64,000 nucleotides of DNA from Fratercula arctica (taxonomy: Eukaryota > Chordata > Aves > Charadriiformes > Alcidae): positions 62,001 through 126,000 of the forward strand of contig CANTUZ010000005.1 of NCBI GenBank assembly GCA_947846985.1, read 5' to 3'. How positions within the stretch are numbered: the first letter of the stretch is position 1; every line of letters begins with the position of its first letter. Under the pieces are notes generated by a model, which did not search any database, had not been told where the DNA came from, and saw nothing but the letters and a program-made list of their open reading frames with translations. The position numbers were made by a program, and so were the translations under genes. Shown piece after piece: positions 50,801-61,700 of the stretch.

Positions 50801-52649
50801 GGCCTGTACCGTGGTCTCTGTACGCCGGGTTGTCCCATCATCTGATGTCTCCACAGACACAACTGACATGGCCCCTTCTGGGTCCTCCTCCATGGTGTAG
50901 GTCTCCTCCACAATCTGGCCCGGGTCCTGCATCCTGGGGATTGTGCTGTACAAGAGGTGGCTGTGGTCCTGAGGGGAGCAAGGGACAGGCAGTCAGACCC
51001 CACTGCGAGCGCGGGCGTCCCTGGAGCCAGCCAGCCAAGAGATCTTGCCTCTCAGGGAGCCCCGATATGCTCTTGCATGGCAAGGGGTACCAACAACCCC
51101 ACACCCAACTCCCTTTCAAGCCAGGACAGGCACATTAGAGACATAAGTCCCCCTCTCCCAGCTCGGGTCGGGACACTTGGAGCCCTGCCCTGCTCCCCCC
51201 TCCCGGCAAGCAGGCTGTCAACAGCCCCCTTACCTGCGGACCGTTGAGCTTCAGATCTGGGTATTTCTGCCTTTCCAGGTCAGCATCGCCCAAGAAACGG
51301 CCGTTCTGAAACACAGAGCACCACGGCAGGCCTGTTACCAGGCTGATCTCCCACTGCCGGGATCCCATATGTCTGTCCACCCCTTCCCTGCCAGGCTCCG
51401 AGCAGGCCATCTCCTGCATGCGAGACACCCAACGCACAGCCCATGTGTCACTCCCAGGAGAGGAACACGCTCCGCAGGGGTCTGTGCAACGTGCAGCAAA
51501 CCACCCCCTGTTCCAGCCTGGGGAAGAGTTGGAGGACACACCATTCAGTGCCCCTCCAGACATCCCAGCTCCCGTGATGGAATGGCCAAGACCCTTCCCT
51601 GCTCCCCAGCATGCCCCTGGAGACCTTCCACATCTTCTGGCGCAGAGGCTGCAAGCGACGTCCCAGATGCCCCCCAGGACTGCGAGGGGACAGCGTGGAT
51701 GCTCAGCAGCTGATTGCAGAGTGCTACTGTTTGACTCTCTCACGCCCCCCCTCTGCCCACCCCTTCCTTTCCCCAACCCACACATCTCTCCTCGCACCAC
51801 CACCTTCCACAGACAGAAAGGCACCTGCCTTTCCACCTGCCAGCAAGGCACAACACCACGCACCAGCCCTCCGAGCAGCCCTCCCCAAAACAGAGCCCGG
51901 GAAAGCGAGAACAGGAGAGAGACCTCAAGCCAAGGCAGATGAAACCACATTTCCAGCCCTGTAGAGCTAAGAGGTCTCTCCCAGCCCTGGTTTGGCTGTT
52001 TGGGGGACAGACCGAGACCGCAGGGACTTGCCCACCATCACACGAGACACACACTCCCCCACAGCTGTACACCAATCCCTGCATTTCAGCCACCTTCCGA
52101 GAAGCTGGGTGGGATGGGGAGCCAAGATGCCTGGGTACTGAACACAGACAGCTTCCAGCCTTCACAGAACCAAACCAGAGCTGACCTGGTAGCAAGACCC
52201 TCCAGGTCGGCTCCTTCTCCCCAGAAGACTCCTGCTGCCGAGGTAGGTTTGCACGTCCCCAGACCACCTTCAGCCCCAGCACACATAGAGCACCATCGGT
52301 GTTCCGAGACCAGCCTAGCCCTCCTCCACCTCACCTACCCAAGGAGGGCCAAAGGAAGGGAGCCGGGCCCGGGGCTGCCCCCACCGAGGCAGGACTGACA
52401 TGGACGGGGGCTCCGGGAGCCTCCGCACCCACCTCTGCCGAGGGGGTTTTTTACCTGGTGCCGCCGGGTGAGCGTGCCGTTGGCCAAGCCCGGGCCGGCG
52501 TCCTGTGGGGAGACCCGGACTCGTTCCAGTTGGGCTGAGACATGGCGCCGTTCCTCCTCAAGCGCCCGGGTCAGCTTCTCAAACTGTGCCTCCTGCTCCT
52601 TGACAGAGGCAAGGATGCTGGCGGTCGACTCCACTTCCGAGTCGTCCAT
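38834..52649 (-). CDS. CTNND1: p120-catenin (CTNND1), 19 coding exons, 957 aa in the longest form
   Basis: It binds the juxtamembrane segment of classical cadherins and controls their turnover, RhoGTPases and Kaiso. Coding exons (minus): 52649-52455, 51305-51234, 50968-50810, 50603-50071, 46170-45707, 45594-45411, 45138-45021, 44366-44213, 43811-43794 (exon C), 43541-43473, 42054-41927, 41354-41204, 40932-40740, 40633-40519, 39942-39855, 39538-39491 (exon A-like), 39370-39273, 39117-39043 (exon B-like), 38845-38834. Phases are consistent across all joins. The N-terminal coiled coil (residues 10-46) is nearly identical to human. The regulatory region keeps [11 protein letters not shown] (the Src-site Tyr228 context). 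Armadillo repeats run from about 345 to 815. The C terminus is QKI. Human 1ABC is 968 aa. The 3.9 kb intron between exons 4 and 5 shows no further exon. The gene is convergent with LPXN. Confidence 0.95.
39043..39117 (-). CDS. CTNND1: CTNND1 exon B-like acidic exon (75 nt)
   Basis: It starts QEEGQES like human exon B (QDEGQES), then diverges into a Glu-rich run and ends MFSPVS before donor gtatgt, joining to QKI-stop. The length is a multiple of three, so it is a cassette. The acceptor is a gcagcag tandem, and if the donor is not used a stop codon follows at 39015-39013. Confidence 0.65.
39491..39538 (-). CDS. CTNND1: CTNND1 alternative exon A homologue (48 nt)
   Basis: It encodes [16 protein letters not shown], corresponding to the first 16 residues of the 21-residue human exon A. 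The length is divisible by three and the flanking phases are both 1, so it is skippable. It is 15 nt shorter than the human exon. Confidence 0.8.
43794..43811 (-). CDS. CTNND1: CTNND1 alternative micro-exon C (18 nt)
   Basis: Eighteen bases flanked by acceptor caatag and donor gtgagt encode DEWFSR when read G-AC GAA TGG TTC TCC AGA-G. This is identical to the human exon C peptide, which interrupts a basic KKGK/GKK nuclear-localisation stretch. Skipping keeps the frame, so both forms are possible. Confidence 0.9.
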
Positions 52650-52767
52650 GGGTGATGGGTGCCCAGGACGGGCAGGGCAGGGGGCACAGGGAGGCACAAG
52701 CGGAGGCGGCTTGGTGTCAAGGTGAGGGGAAGAAAAGTGACCCAGAAGGGCAGGAGCCCCTCTCTTC

Positions 52768-52773
52768 ACTGCA
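52768..52773 (-). promoter_or_regulatory. CTNND1: Probable splice acceptor of the CTNND1 start-codon exon
   Basis: On minus, a long pyrimidine tract (52774-52810) leads to ATCATGTGCAG at 52769, 119 bases before the ATG. So the exon with the start codon probably begins at 52768, and further non-coding 5' exons should lie to the right. Confidence 0.6.
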
Positions 52774-55700
52774 CATGATTTGGGGAAGGAAAGGAGGAGA
52801 GAAGAGCGGTCAGAAGAGACTGATTTCATTAAGATAGATCCTCAGAACAAGAAAAAAAATAAATTATCTTACAGCATTAACGCCCATTCCCACCCACCAC
52901 CGGAGAGCTGGCAAGAGGGTCTTCAGAGCAGCACAGCCCTAAGTGAGACTCAGATGGTCGTTGCCCCAGCATTTAAGCTTGGAGAAGCAGCACTTGGGGG
53001 GCAGAAGGTCCTCCTCCCCCCCCACAGCAAACAGCTGGGGTAGAGCCAGGCTCAGAAGAGCTGCTGTGTCTTCCCTCTTCCCACAAGGGCCCTCCTCAGG
53101 CTGCAGGAAAACTTCCCCTGAAAGGAAAAGCTGCCTGCAGCCAGTGGCGGGGGGGAGGGCACATCCTGGGGCAGAACAGGGCACAGAATAAGTCACCGAC
53201 ATCCCATTATTTCCTCCAGGGAACGGCTGAGGGAGAGGGCTGTGTCACTTCTCTGCTCCCTCCTCCCCAGTGTGACAAGAGGTAGGGAGACAGCCCCAGC
53301 TCCACAGCTCCTTCCTACCCAGGAAAGGGGATGAAGTGGGACGGGATCCCCCTAAAGGGGACCCCATGAGCCCCTTCAACTGCTGCCAAAACTCACCACC
53401 CTCCAGGTTCTCACCAGGGCTCTCAGCGCTGCAGCCGCCCCAGGAGGTCCTCAGCCCACAGGTCTAGGGATGGGCTTTGGCTTGGACCCCGCCAGCATCC
53501 CCTCCCAAAGGAGAACAGCAAACGAGCACACCACAATCAACATATTTTGACAGAGAAAGGCAATATTCTTCCATACAGACCTGTCAGAGGAGGAAGTTCG
53601 GGTTTGATTGGCAAAGGCACAGGACAGCCAGGTCTAGACGCAGAGAGTCATGGGGGAGAGAGCCCAGCCACCACAGTGAGGAAGCGGGAGGGAAGAGAGC
53701 TGCAGGGACAGCAGGACAGGAGGTCAAAATCACACTCAAAACAGAGGGAGGGCACGCAACAGAGCAGGGAAACGGGCTTCTCTCTCCCACCCCCCCTTCT
53801 CTGAGGGATGGGGCAGTGCCTGGGGAGGGCTATTGGGGAGGCACACATGGCGCTGCTCCCACAGCGGCCCCCCAGCATCTCCGACTGTTCCCCACCGACA
53901 CAGGGGACCGGCCCGGGTGCAGAGGAGTGGCAAGGGCTCAGCCCTCCTCCCCCCGCGCAGCCGAGTCCCAGCAAGCCCGCCAGAGGTTTTCCCAAACCCG
54001 AGCAGTCATGGCAGGCATGTGGGGACTCGTTCAAGCCAGGCAGCCGGCACAGAAGCTGCTTTCCCACGGTCTCCAGCACCGGCTCTGCCCAGTCCCCCTG
54101 TGCCACCGCCCCGGCGTGGCGGTAACAGTGACCTGGGACCGAGAGCACAGGCAGTGTCGCCACTCCAGAGCCCCGTCCCATCCACCTTCCACAGCCCCAC
54201 GCTCCCTGCAGCTGCCTCTCCAGTCTGCAGCCTGCAGCAGATGCTGGTTCAGGGGAGGGCTTTTTGATTTTTTTTTTTTTTTTAATTAATTTCCCACACT
54301 ATCTCAAGTGTATCCAGATCAAATCCTTCCTGAAATGCCTCCCCCACTCCCAAGGAGTCCACTCCTCCCTGTTGCTCTGCCCCTCAAAAGCTTCCCTCTG
54401 ACACAGGCAGCCCTGGCGCTTATCAGACACCGTGGCACCACCACGATTCAGCCCAGCAAAGAAGGGTGGATTTTTTCCAAGCCCTTTGGAGGCCGCCTGC
54501 AGCACACTGGAACATCTGGTCACCGCCACCCTGTAATCTGCCTTCATCAATAAAAAAATCCAGTTGTTCCACCCATGCCCATGCGGTGTCCAGCAAGAGC
54601 GAAGCCCTGGCACACGCACAACCGCTCCAGCTCCCTGCCCGACGTGGGCTGGAATGCCCGCCGGCCAGTCCGCGCCCCAGCACAGCCCACCACTCTTGGC
54701 TCAGGAGCCCAAGCAGGCTTTGGAGGCTCCCAGACATGACTCCTGGCTCACGCACGCAGCTTTCCACTCCTCCCACCTTGCAACAGGTATGCCCTAAGGC
54801 TTTTTCAACAGATTGACTCCCCAAGCCTTGTATGGAAATGCAGGGACAGCTCTGACCCTTGCTGCTCCCAGGTCTCACCTGCCTCATGGATTCGCAACAG
54901 AGATCCTCTGAAGGAGAGACCTGGTGCCTCCCAGAACGGTGCCGACACATCCCACTTCTCACCCTTGAGTCAAATACTCCCCACCTTTGGTGGGCAGCCA
55001 CCCACTTCAAGCAGGGACGCAGGTCCTCCGCCTTCTGGGACTCACTGAAGGCCACTGTCAGCCCCCACGGACACAGGACTCCAGCCCCATGGAGTCCCAT
55101 TGCAGAGGGGCTGCTGCAGCCAGCCTGGACCACTGACCCTGTCCCTCTCCCCCAAGAAAGGGGAGCATCTCCTTGCCGCATCCCAGACTTCTCCAGCAGG
55201 TCAGGGGATGGTCTGACCACCCAGACATCCCACACCACTGGAATATCCAAAACCCCAGCCAGAAGCCCCATTGGCTTGTTGCAATTCGTTTCCAGAGCGG
55301 TATTTCACCAAGCCCTTTTAAAGGGAGGAACACCCCCCTGCAGAGAAGCGTCCCTCCACAACATGACCCTGCCCAAGTAGCTGTGCTGCTATTAATGGCT
55401 GCCCAGCCTGCCCTTGATCGTCTCCACGCAGAAGAGGCATGTTTTTGAGGTGCGTGAGGATGGAGGCAGCATGCTGGCCTCGTGGAGAGATTTAGCTGAG
55501 CCCCTGCTCTTGTGAACAGGCTCGCTTGCTTGCAAGGAGCCTCAGTAGCGAGCAGTGAGCACAGACCAGCAGGGCTTGCCTCTGCGGGAAGGCACAGAGG
55601 AGAGACAACCACCCCATGGACTCCTCCGGCCCCGCATGGCTGCCAGGCAGGCCCTGCAGCCTCCCCAGCCCCGTGTCCCCATCTCTGCACGTCCCCTGGG

Positions 55701-58700
55701 AACAGGGCCCGGAGAACATGGAAGCTAACAATGAAATCTGCAGGGCCGTTAAGGGCCCCAGATAAGGGACCAGAGCAGCTGCGAGGCTGTTTCCTTCCCG
55801 TCCCTTCCACAGGGAGTAAACACAACAGCAGGGGGAAGGAACAGGACAGGTCCCTCGCCCGCCAGCTCTCCTTGTCCCCTTGCACTCAAACGTCCCTCCA
55901 GCCTGGGCGGGAGGAGGTATGGGAACACGCACGGCCACCAGGTCGGGGCAGAAAAGCCTCTGGGAGAGGGGGCAGCCAGGCTGTGCTGGAGCCCACAGCT
56001 CTGCAGACCCAACACCAGCCAGCTGATCCTCAAGAGTGGGCACCTGAGGGTCTCTCCACAGGTCGGGCCACGTTCAGAAGTGGGGCAGGGGCTCTTTGAG
56101 TGCCTGGCGTCTGCCCTGCATGCAGGGCTGTCACCCCTGCCCCAAACAGCAGCAGGGCTCCATCACGGGCAAGGGGTGCCAGCAGGACGGGGTGCCTGCA
56201 GCCGAGGGGCTCACCCAACTCTCCTCCTGTGGCCTCCCCCACCAGGACACACCACCTCCCTCCGCTCTCCTTCCAGCCATCTAGTCTTCATCGATCCAGG
56301 ATTAAAGACATAATTACCGAGCGGCAGTGCCAGTCCACGGAGGTTAGCAAGCGCTGTCCCCAGCTCTCCCCACAGACACACGCCAGCGCCATCCCGGGCT
56401 GGAGCGCAGCCGTTGCCTTACAGCTGGCTAACACACAAACCCCAAACAGCCACTCAGCCCTGCGCCCGCCCAGATATGGAGAATCTGCCCCAAATTCCTC
56501 CTGACATGGCTCACAACAGCACTGCAGGGACAGGGGCTTCCTGGGCGCAGCAGAACCCCTCACCATCTCCCGGTGCCAGCTTGGGCACTGGTCACCTTCA
56601 AAGCGGGACCAGGAGGGGGGGGAAGAGGAGAGCCTCAGCCAGCAAGATGCTTATGACAGCTCGAAGCCAAATACGCTGGATCCCGCAATGGTGAAATTCC
56701 AGGGATCACTTTGCACCCATTTCCCCCCCCCCCCACCGCCCAGCCTCTGAAGATACAACTACAGAGCATTTTTCCAAAGCCAGACCCTGACCATCTTTGA
56801 GGACGGCTGCATGAAAGCCTTTTCATCATGAGAGAGGCACTTGCTGACACACCCGTTACTTAAAAACCCCAGCAAGCCAAAAATATTTCAGCTGGCTCTT
56901 TCAGGGCAAAACAAAAAGCCTAAAGACAAAACACACCCCGGAGCAGCTTCTGCCCCAGGGCAGAAGAAGCACCAGAGACTTCCCTGATGGCTATCAGCAA
57001 GAGGGGACTGCCAGGGACCAACGCAGCTACCCAGAAAGCTTTACATCCAAATCCCTCTGGCCTTACCTCCTCCCGGCTTCCCAGCACCAGCACAACCCTG
57101 TGCAGCGCCCAGAGGTCCTGAAGCCAGAGCAGGTCCACCAGAGATGTCCAATGCACAGTGCCTTCAGAGGCCCCTGGCAGGGAGGCAGCCATGAGCCGAC
57201 CTGCATGCACAGAGCTTCCCTCCACAGGTACCCACCATAACCTTCCTGGCTGGACTCAAGGCTTGGTAGCCTGAAAGACACCCTAAATCCTGACCAAGAC
57301 CTACAAAGTTCTTCCACTGGGGGCAGCTTTGACATGGCACATTTTTCCAAAACCCCTTGCCCCTCCTTCTGGAGAGGATTGCCTTCCCCCAGAACAAATA
57401 CTTTGCCTGGAAAAATAATTTCCAGGGCCAAACCACAGCCATACCCACCTAGGGTTGACCTGCATCCTCCTCTGCCGGAGGATGGAGCTCAGGCCTTGAA
57501 GGCTCCCCACCAGGGGTGCCTCCCCACCAGCCACAGAAAGATTAACCCCGAGGCCCAGACCAAGCTGGCAGATGGGGAATTGTACACCACAGGCTGGGGA
57601 GAACGGACAAGATCTGGCAGATAAGACATGGGCAGGAGGTTTGACAGGCAGCACCTGCTGTGGCACAGGGGATCTCCCCAGCCCCCACCTGGGTCTTTCC
57701 AAGGACCAGCTCCAGCCCCACTCTGTGCCCTGAGTCCCCAGAGAGCTACCACACAAAGGTCCTGGGATCCCTGGAGCTACGGCCACTCCCTCAGCATGGA
57801 GGATTTTGGGCAAAGTTCAACCCAGGCACCTACAAAGCCATAAGCCACCTCTGCCACATCAGCTGTGCCCCAGCTCCCTGCTGAGACGCTCCAGGCGCTT
57901 GCTCCCCACAGCCCTCCGCCACCGGGGAGGGGGACACAGCGTCACATCAGCTCTGACTGACAAGTTCCGGCCTCCCTGCAGCTTTGCTGCTTGTTTGTGC
58001 CCCCCGGGCACCTGTTAAGCAAGTGGCAAGGTTTGTCACCGTGGACGGACACCCTTCGTACCCCCCCTCCTCCAGCTGCTCCCCACCAGCCGGGGCCAGG
58101 GCCAGGAGGGACCCAGCCGCTTGCCTGGGCTGGCTGAGCCCCTGCGGGGACACCAGGAGCTCCGGGCTCCCACGAGGGCTGAGGAGAGCCCGAGGAACTC
58201 ACTCCTGCTCCAACACAGTCCCCAGCACCCAGGAGACAAGAAAAACGTCAGCATCGCTCAAATAATTTGTCTTGCCCTGTCAATTTGAGGGACTCTGAGG
58301 AGAGCCAGCTGGCTGCCTGCCCTGCAAAAGCCAGCATCAACAGCCCTCAGCACCAGACCCCCGGTCCTCCAGAGAGAGAGGAAGCAACAAATTCTCCTGG
58401 TTCCAGTTGCCCATCATGATGCACTTAGAAAAAACAGAAACCACATCAATAATTCAAGCCTGCAATTGTCCGAGCACTTGCAGCGCGTTACACTTGCTTG
58501 CTCTGCGCAGGTTCCCAGCTCTACTAATTCACCACAGGCTTCTGGTCAGTCTCAATTAGCAAAACAAATGCACCAACATCTTTGGCATCTTTCCACCCCC
58601 CTGCACACAGGGTCCAGGCTCATGCATCAGTCCTTAGACCTCAGCCTGCCCAAGGCGGCAAGCACTAACGCTAGCCAAGGCGCAGCAAGCCAGCAGGCTA

Positions 58701-61700
58701 CCGGGCAGAACGCCCACGGGCCCAAGCTCATCCCTGTCTCACCTGCTTCTGTGTTCAGTTGAGGAGAGCACAGCAGCCCTCAGCCCCGGGGGGAAGCAGC
58801 ATGGCTGATGGTGGGCAGTAGCTCCCACATCCCCGCGTGGGCGATGGAGAGTTTTGGCCATAGCTGTTTCCCTCCTGCCGCCCCAGAGGTGGGGACGTGC
58901 CCGCCACTGGCGCTGCCAGCTCCCACCGCAGACCAGCACGCCGGGGAGGGACCCGCCTACCTGGGCAGATGCCTCCTCGCTCCAGGTTGTGCAAGCCACC
59001 CTCCTCACGCTCCCCAGCCCACTCTGCCCAAGCCCTGCCAGACCGCACCACTGGGGAGAGGGTCTCCCATCTCCCAACGAGGGGCTCGGCTGCCCCCTCG
59101 GCCCCCGGCCCCGCAGAAAAGGGCTCTCCCCAGAGGCAGGTCTCGGAGTGCAGTCACAAGGGACTTTGGCCAGGCTGGTGGGTGGCCAGCAGGCCCTCCC
59201 TGGCCAGGAAAGGGCTGCTCCCGCAGGCAAGTCGGACACTGCCTTGGGCGCCTACCTGCCCCAGTGGAGCCCCACCTTTGCGGGGGGGGCCCAGCCCCAG
59301 GCAGCGGCGAGAGCAGGCAAAGCACCATGAGCAGCCGCCATGGGTGTCAGCGGGAACGGAGCCGCTCGCCTCCGCCCATCGCGCCCAACTGGTCAGACCA
59401 GCAGCGGGTCGGCCACCTGGGCGACCTCGCCTGCCACCCCCAGCGCTGGGGATGAAGGCCACATCGCTGTGCCGGGAAAGCCTCCCTCCCGAGGGAGTTA
59501 CCTGCGGAGATGCAGGCAGGGACGCGGCACCGCACCTTATAAGGGAGCGGGCCAGCAGCCAGCCGGGCCGATAAGGAGGGAGTGATAAGGGCAGGGTGGG
59601 GCCGCCGGAGGGGAGGAAGCAGGCTGTGTCCTTCCCTCCCAGCAAGGGCAGGGGGCCCAAGAATGCACCATACCCATCGGGTCTGAGGGATGGGTCTGGA
59701 CACAGCTGGGGCTGCAAAACACAGCGGACAATCCCCTGGGACAGGGTCTGTCCCTGGCCTGGCTGAGGTCACCATGATGGGTGCCGTTGGCCGGCCTGGC
59801 AGGACAAAGAGGGAGAGGCGGGAGAGAGGGGGAGCACGGGGTTGGCGGCAGAGAGCAAGGCTTGTTGTGCTGGTATGCCAGCAATCCGGCCGCGGGGCAG
59901 CTGTCCTCCCAGGCAGGCGAGGGGGCCGCTTGCCCCTCTCCCAAGCATGGCCAGGACATGGCGCAGGAGGAGGCTCCTTCCCTCCTGTCCGGGCCAGAGT
60001 GAGACCCCCCGGCGGGCTGGGGGAGCTGCCAGCCCCCTGCACCAGCCAGGGAAGCGCCGGCTGCTCCCTCGGCACCACAGCAAGTGAAGGGAGACTGAGG
60101 TTCCCTCAGCGCTTTCAGGGAGGAGAGGACAGGGTCCCTCCCAGCAGGAAGGAAGCCAAGCCGCCGGGCTCCAGGCAGACACTGTCCCCCTGCAATCCCC
60201 GAGTGGGACGGCCACAGGGCCACCCTGCTGCCCCCAGACGCCCCAGCAGCCCCACGGGTCCCCCCACGCTGGGGACTGCCGCAGGGCAGGGGTCCCTGCC
60301 GCCCCTCCGCGCCAGGGGGGCACCAGCCCCACGGCTCGCAGCCCCCGCCCCAGGAGATCCGCGTGTTGGGAGCCCTTCAGCAGCACAAAGGCGGCTCTCT
60401 CTGCTCTGTGGGAATTTGCAGCTGAGCGCTCGGCGGGGACAAAGGGATTTCACAGCAGATCCCGGCCGGCCGCTCTCCCCCCGGCGTTCCCGCTTCCTGT
60501 CACAGTAGCGCCAGGCCTCAGGGGCGCAGCGGCAAACAAACACCCAGCGCCGCGCTCTGGGAACGCGGCCAGAGCATTCCCGGGGCCGGCTGCGCTCCGG
60601 CGGCCAGCAGGCTCCTGCTTCGCCCAGCAGCTCCTGGGCCTGGGGGGGGAGGGAGCAGCCCCCCAGCTCCAGCACCGCCACCCCAGCCCAGGAGCACGGT
60701 AGAGCCAGTGGGACACAGGGCAGCCACCATCTCCTTGCTGTGCCCGAGGAATGGCAGCCACTGTGATGGGGGACATGAAATGTCCCCGGGGCTCAGTGGG
60801 ACCCCCGGCGTTGTGCTGAAGGTCAGTGCTGCCCCCAGGCTCAGCCATGCCAGGACCCTGCGCTTCATCCCGTCTCTCCCCCACCACCCACCCACCCACC
60901 GCCCGGCTGAACTCTCCCATTCAGCTGCCTCTCTCCCACAGCGAAAATAAACAGCAGACAGGCTCTGCAGAGATAAGGGCTGTGCTAGCAGCGTCCAGGG
61001 AGCAAAGTCCCCCTCCATTAAACCCGAGGCGGCAGCACCAGGGCAGCTGCTCCCCCCCGCCCCGAGCCCGAGGGAAGGGATGAGGGCATGGCAGATGGGG
61101 TGAAGCTGCTATGGCACCCCATCCCAGGGGCAGATCCAGCTCCGCAAGGGCTCACATCTGCTGCTGGCTACCCCCAAGGAGAGCGGCCACACCAGTAGCC
61201 AGCATTCCCAGTGGGATTAAGGGAAGCCTCCCTCCCTGGGACCGCAGGCATAAGCACCCACAGCTGCCTGCGGCCATGAACGGGCCCTGCCAGCACAGCC
61301 CAGGACGTGGTGTGGGAGGACAACCTGGTGCCAGCCCGGCACCCGGACACAGGGATTTGTGCCCCTTCCCCGGCACAGCAGCCTCGCCACAGCCCCTGTC
61401 CCTCTTCCCAGGGAAGTCGCCTGAGATCATTTCCTCGCCCGACACCTGCAGCCAGGCTGGTCCCCAGGGCCCAGCCCTGGCTGCTCAGCTCCAACTGGCA
61501 CAGAAGGGCACAGGGGATGGAGGCACAGTGGGAATCCCACCACCAGCAGTGCCAGGGCCAGGGACCAGCCGGCTTTATCCACCTTCCCTGCAGGGAGCAC
61601 CCAGGTCACCAAGGAACCAGGAACATGGAAAGGAGCAGGAGACCAGGGTCGTCCCCCCCACCAGCAACCCTGGGGGGGTGTCTCCCTGCGCCGGGGTCAC

